Shown here piece after piece: positions 1 through 8,150 of a DNA stretch of 17,729 nt (the first letter of the stretch is position 1; the number at the start of each line of letters is the position of its first letter). The stretch spans positions 1 to 17,729 of the forward strand of contig CAKQMD010000027.1 in the NCBI GenBank assembly GCA_934254925.1, read 5' to 3'. The notes under the pieces were generated by a model, which was not told where the DNA came from, did no database searches, and worked only from the letters and a program-made list of their open reading frames with translations. This DNA comes from an uncultured Alphaproteobacteria bacterium (lineage in GTDB: Bacteria; Pseudomonadota; Alphaproteobacteria; RF32; CAG-239). The translations under genes and the position numbers were made by a program.

Positions 1-897
1 GATTTGTCGGCTTTGTTAGATTCCATGGCGCAAGGGATCCAGACGATTAAAGCGGCAACGGAAGGCTTGGAAGCCGGAGCCAAATTGCTGGAACAAGCTT
101 CGGCCACGGCAACGCAGGCTTTGGAGACGGTAAACATTCCTGCCAAGTCTTGGTTTGAGGAACAAGAAGGTGTGGCGGCAGTAGTCAGCAGCAAAGAGGA
201 ACTGTTGGCGGCGATAGACAGCGGCAGAAAAGGCGACATTGTTATTTATGGTCAAATCGACATGGGTAATACTGCCATTACCTTGAAAGAAGGGCAGAAC
301 TTGACTGGGATCGGGACTTACGGCGTGGCGGACAACGAGCGCGGCAAATTCTCGGCGCTTAATTTTGAAATTGAGGGAGGAGCGTTAACTTCTGTCATTA
401 CAACATCGGGTAATGTTTCCGACTTAAGCATTTATACCACCGGAAAAGCAGATGGACAAAGACTTTTCTTGATCAAAAAGGGGGATAAGCATCCCCAAAT
501 GTTCATGCAAAATCTGGACGTTTATTTTGATGTTGAAAATGCCGCCACAAATAACATATTGATTATGGGGAATGGTAAGCAAGAAGAAGCCACTCTTCTG
601 CAGGGAAAAAATAATTTTTATATTGCGGCTAATGCTTCTTTTGTCGGAAACAGTTATTTGAAAACCGCATCGGGAACGGTCATCAATGTGCAGGGCAGTA
701 GAAATTCTTTTGAATCGTCCAAATGTGAGTTTAATGATACATTGGTTAATATCTCTGCCACGACAAGCGGAACATTTTATAGTAGTGACATAATATGCAA
801 CGGGACAACGCAAATTAACAATTATTATGGAGTTTATGGCTCGTTGATTTTAAATGATCAGAGCCGAGTGACAATGCCAGATCTCCATCGACAATAG
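1..897 (+). CDS. Flagellin, N-terminal part (5' end outside window, frame lost at 3' end)
   Basis: Subunit of the flagellar filament, exported by the flagellar type III system. The reading frame is open from base 1, so the gene starts upstream. Residues 1-45 (counted from base 1) match the D1 coiled-coil of the intact flagellin at the other window end (DSMAQGIQTIKAATEGLEAG is shared). From about residue 55 the protein turns into short beta-rich stretches with many N, G, T and S residues, including IVIYGQIDMGN and KEGQNLTGIGTYG. That pattern fits a right-handed beta-helix domain in the hypervariable region. The frame ends at a TAG at 895-897, before any C-terminal flagellin domain. That domain follows in another frame at 969-1661. 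I read the two parts as one gene broken by a one-base loss between 858 and 896, real or an assembly error. Flagellin identity is secure; the beta-helix is inferred from pattern. Confidence 0.85.
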   Translation, partial: DLSALLDSMAQGIQTIKAATEGLEAGAKLLEQASATATQALETVNIPAKSWFEEQEGVAAVVSSKEELLAAIDSGRKGDIVIYGQIDMGNTAITLKEGQNLTGIGTYGVADNERGKFSALNFEIEGGALTSVITTSGNVSDLSIYTTGKADGQRLFLIKKGDKHPQMFMQNLDVYFDVENAATNNILIMGNGKQEEATLLQGKNNFYIAANASFVGNSYLKTASGTVINVQGSRNSFESSKCEFNDTLVNISATTSGTFYSSDIICNGTTQINNYYGVYGSLILNDQSRVTMPDLHRQ

Positions 898-968
898 ATA
901 TTGCTATTACTTCTTCTGAGGCAACGATTAATTTAATCGGCAGTTATTTTGTCAGAACCTGGGGAGAC

Positions 969-1661
969 ATGTCTTCTTCCACCATTACGGCTGTGGCCGG
1001 TGGAAAAATCAGTTTGGCCGGGCAGGTATATCAAACGCAAGAAGACATTGATTTTAAAATTACCGGACATGATCTACAAGAAACCCCGCCGGAGTATCAA
1101 AAGGTTGAAGGAGAGACCTATACCCAGCCGCCTTTGCCTGATTTAAACCATTTGGCTATAAAACAGACTTATCAGAAGAAAAATGACGGCAAGCAATATG
1201 GCGAAATTATCAAACAATATGACTCTTTGATTAAGGACAGCTCTTACAAAGGGATTAATCTCTTACGGGAACAAGATTTGACCGTAACTTTCAATGAAAA
1301 CCGTTCGGCACAACTGGCGGTGCAGGGCAAAGATGCCTCAGCCAAAGCCTTGGGACTGGTGACGACCGATTGGCAAAACCAAGGTGATGTGGTGAAATCG
1401 ATCCAAGAACTGACCAAGGCCCTGAATCAAATCCGGCAGATGAGCTCAGAACTGGGTAACTATTACTCAATCGTCACCACTCGTGAGAACTTTACGCAAA
1501 ATCTGATCAATGTATTGACCGAAGGGGCGGACAAACTCACGCTTGCCGATATGAATGAGGAATCCGCCAATATGCTGGCCCTGCAAACCCGGCAGCAATT
1601 GGCGGTCAATTCGCTGTCTTTAGCTTCTCAGGCCAGCCAGTCCATCCTCAAACTGTTTTAA
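969..1661 (+). CDS. Flagellin, C-terminal part (frame-shifted continuation)
   Basis: This is the C-terminal half of the flagellin that begins before the window. Residues 1-30 continue the beta-rich variable region (TITAVAGGKISLAGQVY). YKGINLL at 93-99 is the usual flagellin D1 return motif. Residues 140-230 are the long C-terminal helix, ending in SLASQASQSILKLF, a typical D0 end. Its frame is open upstream from 858 through 968 without a stop, and that stretch reads as sensible flagellin variable-region sequence. The ATG at 969 is therefore probably not a true start but an internal Met. A GGGGAG lies only two bases before it, too close for good initiation. On its own this piece could not polymerise, because D0/D1 needs both termini. 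It is best read as the second half of a broken or mis-assembled gene. Confidence 0.8.
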   Translation: MSSSTITAVAGGKISLAGQVYQTQEDIDFKITGHDLQETPPEYQKVEGETYTQPPLPDLNHLAIKQTYQKKNDGKQYGEIIKQYDSLIKDSSYKGINLLREQDLTVTFNENRSAQLAVQGKDASAKALGLVTTDWQNQGDVVKSIQELTKALNQIRQMSSELGNYYSIVTTRENFTQNLINVLTEGADKLTLADMNEESANMLALQTRQQLAVNSLSLASQASQSILKLF

Positions 1662-1690
1662 ATCACCTGGTGATGAGTTCAAGAAGAATG

Positions 1691-1719
1691 TTGATTTCTT
1701 AACGACTTCCCGTTAAGAT
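1691..1719 (+). promoter_or_regulatory. Candidate promoter of mlaE operon with overlapping inverted repeat
   Basis: TTGATT (1691-1696), a 17-base spacer and TAAGAT (1714-1719) form a reasonable sigma70-type promoter about 37 bases before mlaE. An inverted repeat, TCTTAACG (1697-1704) and CGTTAAGA (1711-1718) with loop ACTTCC, fills the spacer and touches the -10 box. It could be an operator. It could also be the flagellin gene's terminator, but the T-run (1728-1734) is nine bases away from the stem. Confidence 0.45.
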
Positions 1720-1755
1720 AAAGACAGTTTTTTTATAATTTATCGGAAAAAATCA

Positions 1756-2547
1756 ATGTTTACTTCTGGCTTAGTTAATTTTTTGCGCAAACAGGGAATT
1801 CCGCTGGTTAAGTTTGTTTCCCGGCTTGGCGAATTGTTTTTGTTTATCACCCAAGCGCTTTACCATAGTGTAACGCCGCCGTTTTATCTGCGTCTTCTCG
1901 GCAAACAGATGATAGACATCGGCTTTTATTCTCTACCGGTTGTCGGCCTGACGACGATTTTTGCCGGAATGGTGATTGCCTTGCAGAGTTATACCGGTTT
2001 TGCCAGCTATGGCGCGGAGAGCATGGTTGCTTCCGTTGTTTTGATTTCTGTTACCCGTGAATTGGCGCCGGTTTTGTCTGCCCTGATGGTTGCCGGAAGA
2101 ATAGGTGCCGCCATGGCTGCTGAGATCGGTACCATGCGCGTGACCGAGCAAATCGACGCGCTGACCACTTTGTCGACCAATCCTTTTAAGTATCTGGTGG
2201 CACCGCGGGTTATTGCCGCCATCCTGGTTTTGCCGCTTTTGGTACTGATCGGCGATGTGATAGGCGTTTTTGGCGGTTATGTTGTCTGCATTTACAAATT
2301 AGGCTTCAATCCGGCAAACTACGTCAATGCCACGCTGCAAAATCTGGTGGCTCTTGATATTACCACCGGTGTAGTGAAAGCGGCAGTTTTCGGTTTTATC
2401 ATTTCGGTCATGGGCTGCTATAACGGCTATAAATCCCGTGGCGGTGCTCAGGGCGTTGGCGAAGCGACAACCAATGCCGTGGTTTCTGCCTCGATTTTGA
2501 TTCTGATTTTCAACTATATCATTACCGAACTGTTTTTTGCCAAATAG
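1756..2547 (+). CDS. mlaE: MlaE-family ABC transporter permease (phospholipid transport)
   Basis: This is the inner-membrane permease of the Mla-type ABC transporter, which moves phospholipids between the inner membrane and the periplasm and maintains outer-membrane lipid asymmetry. Its 263 residues match the family length (about 260). After an amphipathic N-terminus there are several hydrophobic segments, at about 55-75, 85-110, 150-175 and 235-260. The conserved MlaE core is visible: the ELAPVLSALMVAGRIGAAMAAEIGTM region and EQIDAL near residue 130. The start is preceded by a weak GGAAAAA. mlaF follows after 18 bases, making the usual permease-ATPase pair. The substrate-binding MlaD and MlaB/C partners are not in this window, so they would have to be encoded elsewhere. 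Confidence 0.92.
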   Translation: MFTSGLVNFLRKQGIPLVKFVSRLGELFLFITQALYHSVTPPFYLRLLGKQMIDIGFYSLPVVGLTTIFAGMVIALQSYTGFASYGAESMVASVVLISVTRELAPVLSALMVAGRIGAAMAAEIGTMRVTEQIDALTTLSTNPFKYLVAPRVIAAILVLPLLVLIGDVIGVFGGYVVCIYKLGFNPANYVNATLQNLVALDITTGVVKAAVFGFIISVMGCYNGYKSRGGAQGVGEATTNAVVSASILILIFNYIITELFFAK

Positions 2548-2565
2548 GCTGCGGAGAAAAGAGAA

Positions 2566-3330
2566 ATGAGCGATACCAAGATAAAAATTACCAATCTGCA
2601 TAAAGCCTTTGGCAAAAAAGTCGTTTTAAACGGCGTCGATCTGGATATAACCAAAGGAGAATCTTTGGTCGTTATCGGTGGTTCCGGAACGGGAAAATCG
2701 GTGTTGATCAAATGCATTCAGGGGATCCTGACGCCGGATAACGGTTCGATTCTCATTGATGACCGCGAAGTTGTCGGCGTCAGCGAAAAAGACAAAGAGC
2801 ATCTGCATTCCAAAATGGGTATGTTGTTTCAGGGCGGTGCGCTGTTTGACAGTCTGAGCGTGTGGGAGAATGTGGCTTTTGGCCTGATAGAAAATCAGAA
2901 AATGCCCAAAAAACAAGCCAAGGCGAAAGCTGTCAAAGTGTTGCGTCAGGTTGGTTTGGCACCGGACGTGGCGGATTTATCGCCTTCGGAACTTTCCGGC
3001 GGCATGCAAAAACGCGTCGGTTTGGCGCGGGCGATTGCCACCAGACCAGAAATTATCTTTTTTGACGAGCCCACAACCGGGTTGGACCCGATTATGGCCG
3101 ACGTCATCAATGATCTGATTATTCAATCGGTCAAGGAGCTGGGCGCCACGGCGTTGACCATTACGCACGACATGGCTTCGGCGCGCAAAATCGCTGATAA
3201 AATTGCCATGCTGTATCAAGGCAAAATCATCTGGCAGGGAACTGTCAAAGAGATGGATAAAACCGATAATCCCTATGTCCGCCAGTTTATCAACGGCTGT
3301 TCCCAAGGACCGATCAAAGTGGAGGTTTAG
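2566..3330 (+). CDS. mlaF: MlaF-family ABC transporter ATP-binding protein
   Basis: Cytoplasmic ATPase that powers the MlaE permease. At 254 residues it is a single ABC domain. Walker A is GGSGTGKS (38-45), the Q-loop is Q89 in LFQGGALFDSLSVWENV, the signature is LSGGMQKR (143-150), Walker B is IIFFDEP (163-169), and the switch histidine is H201 in THDM. The LFQGGALFDS and signature LSGGMQKRVGLARA forms are typical of the Mla/Mkl subgroup rather than amino-acid or export ABC proteins. A GGAG stands ahead of the ATG. The stop codon is two bases before the radA start, so the two are co-translated or at least co-transcribed. Confidence 0.93.
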   Translation: MSDTKIKITNLHKAFGKKVVLNGVDLDITKGESLVVIGGSGTGKSVLIKCIQGILTPDNGSILIDDREVVGVSEKDKEHLHSKMGMLFQGGALFDSLSVWENVAFGLIENQKMPKKQAKAKAVKVLRQVGLAPDVADLSPSELSGGMQKRVGLARAIATRPEIIFFDEPTTGLDPIMADVINDLIIQSVKELGATALTITHDMASARKIADKIAMLYQGKIIWQGTVKEMDKTDNPYVRQFINGCSQGPIKVEV

Positions 3331-3332
3331 CT

Positions 3333-4706
3333 TTGGCTAAGAAAAACAGCGAATTCGTTTGTCAGAACTGCGGTGCCGTTTATCCCAAATGGCAGGGAAA
3401 ATGCGACGCCTGCGGGGAATGGAACACCATTAGCGAAGAAAAAATCGGCGGCGAAGGCTTTTCAAACTTCAATCCCAAAAAATCCAAGGGAAAATTTCTG
3501 GATTTCGTTCCCTTAAGCGGAGAACAACAGCCTCAAGAGCGTCTGACCACCGGAATTAAAGAATTGGATCGCGTTTGCGGCGGCGGCCTTGTTCCAGGAT
3601 CGGTTATTTTAGTCGGCGGCGATCCCGGCATCGGCAAGTCAACGCTGCTGCTGCAGGTCAGTGCCCGCATTGCCGATCTTCCGGCACGTCCCGAATGCTA
3701 TTATATCTCGGGAGAAGAGGCGATAGACCAGGTGCGGATTCGCGCCAAACGTCTGGGTTTGGAGCAGGCTCCGGTTAATCTGGCTTCTGCCACCGATGTG
3801 AAAGACATTTTGGCATCCCTGGAAAAATCGGAAGCCGCGGTGGTGATTATCGATTCGATTCAAACCATGTATCTGGATGAGGTTGAATCCACTCCCGGCA
3901 GCGTTGCGCAGGTGAGGGCTTGTTCTTATGAACTGATAAAACTGGCCAAGAAAAAAGGTTTTGTGCTGTTTTTGGTCGGACACGTCACCAAGCAGGGGGC
4001 AATCGCCGGTCCCCGCGTTTTGGAACATATGGTCGATACCGTGCTTTATTTTGAAGGCGAGCGCGGGCATCATTTCCGCATTTTGCGCGCCGTCAAAAAC
4101 CGCTTCGGCGCGACGGATGAAATCGGCGTTTTTGAAATGCAGGACCAGGGGCTTACCGAAGTCGAAAATCCTTCGGCTCTGTTTTTGGCCGAACGCCAGG
4201 GTAATATCTCCGGTTCTTGTGTTTTTGCCGGTATTGAAGGATCTCGTCCCGTGCTGGTGGAAATCCAGGCTTTGGTCAGTCCCACCGGCTATTCCAGTCC
4301 CAAAAGGGCCGTCGTCGGATGGGATTCAAACCGTTTGGCCATGGTTTTGGCTGTTTTGGAAGCCCGCTGCGGCATGAACTTGAGTTCTCAGGATGTTTAT
4401 CTGAACATTGCCGGCGGCTTGCGCATTTCCGAGCCGGCCGCAGATTTGGCCGTTGCTATGGCGGTGATTTCTTCTTTAACCAACAAGCCCCTGCCGGCTG
4501 ATGCGGTTATTTTTGGAGAAATTGGCTTATCGGGAGAAATTCGTGCCGTTACGCAGCCCGGACTTCGTCTGAAAGAAGCCCGTAAATTGGGGTTTGCCAG
4601 CGCGATTATTCCGCCGCGTCGCCATAAAGATAAAAAGAATAACAACGATGACTTGGCCGTACACGAAATCGGCAACGTGCAACGTCTGATTAACTGGTTT
4701 AATTAA
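3333..4706 (+). CDS. radA: DNA repair protein RadA
   Basis: RecA-like ATPase that helps process recombination intermediates by extending branch migration. The 457 residues match the family length. The N-terminal zinc finger has C10, C13, C24 and C27. Walker A is GGDPGIGKST (95-104), Walker B is VVIIDSIQT (170-178), and the RadA-specific KNRFG motif is at 255-259. The C-terminal third is the Lon-protease-like domain (GYSSPKRAVVGWDSNRLAM and following), which in RadA lacks protease function. The start is TTG at 3333: a good GGAGG (3321-3325) lies seven bases before it, and MAKK is the expected N-terminus, so this non-ATG start is well supported. It is tightly coupled to mlaF upstream and 12 bases from cvpA downstream. 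Confidence 0.96.
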   Translation: MAKKNSEFVCQNCGAVYPKWQGKCDACGEWNTISEEKIGGEGFSNFNPKKSKGKFLDFVPLSGEQQPQERLTTGIKELDRVCGGGLVPGSVILVGGDPGIGKSTLLLQVSARIADLPARPECYYISGEEAIDQVRIRAKRLGLEQAPVNLASATDVKDILASLEKSEAAVVIIDSIQTMYLDEVESTPGSVAQVRACSYELIKLAKKKGFVLFLVGHVTKQGAIAGPRVLEHMVDTVLYFEGERGHHFRILRAVKNRFGATDEIGVFEMQDQGLTEVENPSALFLAERQGNISGSCVFAGIEGSRPVLVEIQALVSPTGYSSPKRAVVGWDSNRLAMVLAVLEARCGMNLSSQDVYLNIAGGLRISEPAADLAVAMAVISSLTNKPLPADAVIFGEIGLSGEIRAVTQPGLRLKEARKLGFASAIIPPRRHKDKKNNNDDLAVHEIGNVQRLINWFN

Positions 4707-4718
4707 GGATTTTTCGTC

Positions 4719-5453
4719 ATGCAGCAATTAAACAACCTCGATATTATCATTCTGATCGTCGTCGCCATTTCGGCGCTGATTGCCTTAAGCCGCGGTTTGG
4801 TCAAAGAGGTTTTGTCGATTGTCGGTTGGGTTTTGGCCACGGCCGCGGTAATTTACCTGCTGCCCTTGTTAAATCCCATCACCTCGCATTATATTGAAAC
4901 CGGCTGGTTGGCCGGCGCCGTAACGGCCATCTTTATTTTGGTGACTTTTTTGGTCTTTTGGATTTTGCTGACTTCTAGCCTCATCGGAAAAATTCGCAAC
5001 AGCAAACTCGGTGGTTTGGATCGTGTTTTGGGGCTGTTTTTTGGCATTTTGCGTGCTTTTTTACTGGTTATCCTCTTCTATATCCTCATCAATTGGATGA
5101 TCCCCAGAGAGCGCCAGGCCGACGTTTTGACCCAGTCGAAATATTTTAACATTGCCGGTTCTTTTGCCAAACCGATAGAAGAGCTGATTCCCGAAAGCAC
5201 TCTGAAAGTGATCAAGGAAAAGGCCCGCTCGATTGATGATGATGCGCCGCGTGACGCCAAAATGAAGGAAGACAAGGAACTCAAGGAGAAAAAGGCCCGC
5301 CAGGCCTCGGATGACCTGTTTGAAAAATTGGCCCAGCCGCAGATTGAAAAAGCCAAGGAAAAAACCAAAGCCAAAATCAAAGAAACTTTTGAAGGCTATA
5401 ATCAGTCGGAACGCGGCAGCCTGGACCGTTTGATTGAAAATACGGTAGAATAG
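4719..5453 (+). CDS. cvpA: CvpA family membrane protein
   Basis: Inner-membrane protein of the CvpA family, named for colicin V production in E. coli and since linked to envelope stress tolerance; its molecular role is unsettled. Four hydrophobic segments are visible at about residues 8-24, 30-49, 63-87 and 102-127, with the conserved SRGLVKEVLSIVGW between the first two and GGLDRVLGLFFG before the last. The 244 residues are longer than E. coli CvpA (about 160). The extra part is a highly charged Lys/Glu-rich tail (165-244), likely helical or coiled-coil and cytoplasmic. AAGGAT sits about eight bases before the ATG. In many alphaproteobacteria purF follows radA-cvpA; here the next gene is a convergent acetyltransferase only eight bases away. 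Confidence 0.88.
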   Translation: MQQLNNLDIIILIVVAISALIALSRGLVKEVLSIVGWVLATAAVIYLLPLLNPITSHYIETGWLAGAVTAIFILVTFLVFWILLTSSLIGKIRNSKLGGLDRVLGLFFGILRAFLLVILFYILINWMIPRERQADVLTQSKYFNIAGSFAKPIEELIPESTLKVIKEKARSIDDDAPRDAKMKEDKELKEKKARQASDDLFEKLAQPQIEKAKEKTKAKIKETFEGYNQSERGSLDRLIENTVE

Positions 5454-5461
5454 CCGAAACT

Positions 5462-5932
5462 TCAGGAATCACCGCTGCAGCGCTTCTTAAAACCGCTGAG
5501 GCAGGCCATGCCCCAAGCCATAAGCAACTCTTTTTCCTGCGTTTGCGGATCGACTTGCTCGTTGACGATTTTAAAGCCCGATTTCTGATAAAAGCGCAAA
5601 GCCCGTCGATTGGCGGCATAAACGTTCAGACAAAGATGCGGCAAATGTCTCTGAACATAACGCAACAGCTTGCTTCCGACCTTTTGACCCTGAAAAGAAG
5701 GGGCCACGAACAAGGCACCGATATAATTCTTGTCAACCAAGCTGATGAAGCCTTTCAGACGGTGCTTGTCTTCAAAAACGAAAGTCTCGGCTGCCGGCAA
5801 ATAGGTTTCCGCCACCAGATCGTAGGATTCATACCAAAAATCTGCGGCAATGAAAGAATGCGCAACCAAATTTCCCTGCAGCCACAGGTCCATGATTTTT
5901 TTCTTGTCACTGGGGCGGGCGGCACGAATCAT
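5462..5932 (-). CDS. GNAT family N-acetyltransferase
   Basis: Transfers an acetyl group from acetyl-CoA to an amine of an unknown substrate. The 156 residues cover one complete GNAT fold. N-terminal IRAARPSDKKKIMDLW is the typical first strand and helix. The acetyl-CoA pyrophosphate-binding motif A is VAPSFQGQKVGSKLL (77-90), fitting Q-x-x-G-x-G/S. NRRALRFYQKSGF (108-120) is the usual motif B. Overall it resembles the YjaB/YiaC group, but I cannot assign a substrate. Its start overlaps the parE stop by one base (TGATG), so translation is probably coupled to parE. The C-terminus after residue 140 is short, Cys- and basic-rich, and not conserved-looking. It converges with cvpA with an eight-base gap and no visible terminator. 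Confidence 0.85.
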   Translation of the reverse strand: MIRAARPSDKKKIMDLWLQGNLVAHSFIAADFWYESYDLVAETYLPAAETFVFEDKHRLKGFISLVDKNYIGALFVAPSFQGQKVGSKLLRYVQRHLPHLCLNVYAANRRALRFYQKSGFKIVNEQVDPQTQEKELLMAWGMACLSGFKKRCSGDS

Positions 5933-7926
5933 CAGATGTCCAGATCATCGACAAATTTGGCCCGTTCGATAATGAATTTGAAGCGGGTTTCAGGATTTTT
6001 GCCCATCAGGCGCTCAACCATGCGCCGAGTTTCAAAAGCCTCTTCTTTGCCTTCTTCCGTATTGGTGGAAGGAATCAAAACCTTAATCAGCGTGCGGTTT
6101 TTCTTGTCCATGGTCGTTTCTTTGAGCTGATTGGGATTCATCTCTCCCAAACCTTTGAAGCGGCTGATGTCGGGCTTGACGTTTCCTTTAAATTCTTTGG
6201 CGATAATCCGGTCTTTGTCCTCGTCGTCCAAAGCATAGAAAATCTTGCCGTTGTGATTGATTTTATACAACGGCGGCGTAGCGATGTAAAGGTGCCCGTT
6301 TTCAATCAGCTTCGGCATTTGCTGGTAAAAGAAGGTCATAAGCAATGAAGCGATATGCGCGCCGTCGACGTCGGCATCGGTCATGATGATGATTTTCTCA
6401 TAACGCAGGTTTTCTTCCTTATAGTTTTCCTTGACGCCGCAACCCAGCGCTTCGCACATGTCCTTGATTTCTTGGTTTTGCAAAATCTTGTCCAAAGAAG
6501 CGCTGGCAACGTTGAGGATTTTTCCTCTCAACGGCAAGATGGCTTGGGTTACGCGGTCTCTGCCTTGTTTGGCGGAACCGCCGGCGGAATCTCCCTCGAC
6601 AATGAAAATTTCGGTATTTTCTGCCGCAGCCTGCGAACAATCCGCCAATTTTCCGGGCAAACGCAACTTCTTGGTCGGCGTTTTGCGGATCTGAACTTTT
6701 TCTTCTTTTTTCTTGCGGCGAAAATCTGCGCGCTCAATGACGTATTCCAGCAAAGCGGCAGCGTTTTCCACATCCTGGGTTAACCAGTGGTCGAATGAAT
6801 CTTTAACGGCCTGCTCCACCAAACGCACGGCTTTGGCCGAAGTCAGCTTGTCTTTGGTTTGGCCCTGAAACTGCGGATCACGAATAAACACCGAAAGCAT
6901 CAAACAAGCGTCGCTTAAGAAGTCTTCGGCGGTAATCGTTGCCGCTTTTTTGACATTGGCCATTTCGCCGTATTCTTTAAGGCTGCGAACCAGCGCCGAT
7001 TTAAAGCCCATCTCGTGCGTTCCGCCTTGCGGCGTTATCACGGTGTTGCAGTAGGAATAACAAAAGCCGTTTTGGTCTTCCGGCCAAGTAATGGCCCATT
7101 CCACCTTGCCTTCATCATTGGCCAGCTCTGCGTCTCCGGCAAAAGGCGTGCGGTTGACCGTTGCCCTGCTGCCGATTTGATAATTGAGAAAATCTTTCAA
7201 ACCGTTGGGGAAGTGCAATTCCGCTTCGGCCGGAGTTTGGTCGCCGTCGCTTAAAACCTCGGGAGCGCATTTCCACAGGATTCTGATGCCTTTGAACAAA
7301 AAAGCCTTTGAACGCGCCATGCGATATATTTTGTTGGGCGAAAATTGCGAATGTGCGCCGAAAATTTCGGGATCAGCCTTAAAAGTGATAGAGGTACCGC
7401 GACGGTTTGGCGCATTGCCGACCAGTTCCAAAGCTGTCAGAGGGCGTCCGCGGGAATATTCCTGCCGATAAAGTTTTTTGTCTCGGGCGATTTCAACGGT
7501 CAGAGATTCGGACAAAGCATTGACAACAGACAACCCCACGCCGTGCAGACCGCCGGAAACTTTATAGGCGCCGCCGCCGAATTTTCCGCCGGAGTGCAAC
7601 ATGGTCATAATGACTTCCAAAGCCGATTTTCCCGGATATTTCGGATGCGGGTCGACGGGAATGCCGCGGCCGTTGTCGGTAATTGTTACCGAATAATCGG
7701 CATTCAGCCGGACTTCGATATGGTTGGCATAACCGGCGACGGCCTCGTCCATGGAATTGTCGAGAATTTCCGCCACCAGATGATGCAGCGCCTGCTCGTC
7801 CACCCCGCCGATGTACATGCCGGGACGATGGCGAACCGGTTCCAGTCCTTCCAAAACCTCAATGCTTTCCGCGCTGTATTCGTTGTTGACGGCGGCTACC
7901 GCCGAAGTCTCAAATAAATCTGTCAT
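5932..7926 (-). CDS. parE: DNA topoisomerase IV subunit B
   Basis: ATPase subunit of topoisomerase IV, which with ParC unlinks daughter chromosomes. At 664 residues it matches ParE rather than the longer proteobacterial GyrB (about 800). The GHKL ATPase domain shows the catalytic E53 in EILDNSMDE, the ATP-binding DNGRGIP (84-90) and GGLHGVGLSVVNALS (125-139). The ATP-sensing loop QTKDK is at 356-360. The Toprim domain shows EGDSAGGSAKQGRDR from 444 and the metal-binding DADVDGAH (517-524), followed by RFKGLGEMN (589-597). The form HRPGMYIGGVDEQALHHL is typical of ParE. On the minus strand GAGGA precedes the ATG by four bases. The GNAT gene is coupled downstream. parC is not in the window. Confidence 0.95.
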   Translation of the reverse strand: MTDLFETSAVAAVNNEYSAESIEVLEGLEPVRHRPGMYIGGVDEQALHHLVAEILDNSMDEAVAGYANHIEVRLNADYSVTITDNGRGIPVDPHPKYPGKSALEVIMTMLHSGGKFGGGAYKVSGGLHGVGLSVVNALSESLTVEIARDKKLYRQEYSRGRPLTALELVGNAPNRRGTSITFKADPEIFGAHSQFSPNKIYRMARSKAFLFKGIRILWKCAPEVLSDGDQTPAEAELHFPNGLKDFLNYQIGSRATVNRTPFAGDAELANDEGKVEWAITWPEDQNGFCYSYCNTVITPQGGTHEMGFKSALVRSLKEYGEMANVKKAATITAEDFLSDACLMLSVFIRDPQFQGQTKDKLTSAKAVRLVEQAVKDSFDHWLTQDVENAAALLEYVIERADFRRKKKEEKVQIRKTPTKKLRLPGKLADCSQAAAENTEIFIVEGDSAGGSAKQGRDRVTQAILPLRGKILNVASASLDKILQNQEIKDMCEALGCGVKENYKEENLRYEKIIIMTDADVDGAHIASLLMTFFYQQMPKLIENGHLYIATPPLYKINHNGKIFYALDDEDKDRIIAKEFKGNVKPDISRFKGLGEMNPNQLKETTMDKKNRTLIKVLIPSTNTEEGKEEAFETRRMVERLMGKNPETRFKFIIERAKFVDDLDI

Positions 7927-8000
7927 TTCGTCCTCAATCGATTCTTTTCGGACTCAAAATATACCAAAAACCAGGCTGACACAAGCAAAAAGGCCAATCA
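7927..8000 (-). promoter_or_regulatory. Candidate parE promoter region
   Basis: Read on the minus strand, this divergent spacer holds TATATT with TTGTGT 15 bases or CTTGTG 16 bases ahead of it, a plausible promoter 25-30 bases before parE. The exact -35 is ambiguous. Confidence 0.35.
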
Positions 8001-8073
8001 TGAACAACAAAATCTTTTCGTTTCCCTTGGTTGTGGCGGTTTTGATTTTTTATCGCGCTTTTCTAAAAAAGAC

Positions 8074-8102
8074 TTGCAAAAAGAATGTTTTGAGTGTAAA
8101 AG
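8074..8102 (+). promoter_or_regulatory. Candidate rpsB promoter
   Basis: TTGCAA (8074-8079), 17 bases, then TAAAAG (8097-8102); TGTAAA (8095-8100) with 15 bases is the alternative. An A/T-rich stretch lies upstream. It would give a leader of about 130 bases before rpsB, long enough to hold the folded elements at 8151-8221. Confidence 0.4.
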
Positions 8103-8150
8103 GAGTCCGAAAGTCGCAATGGGGCGGCTTTTTAATTTCACACGCAAATA

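Noticed and set aside
849..855. Slippery heptamer T TTA AAT as a programmed -1 frameshift in the flagellin
   Set aside because: After slipping, the next codon in the new frame is TGA (855-857), so no joined product would result.
7345..7917. 190-codon open frame opposite parE
   Set aside because: Antisense shadow of the conserved ParE ATPase domain.
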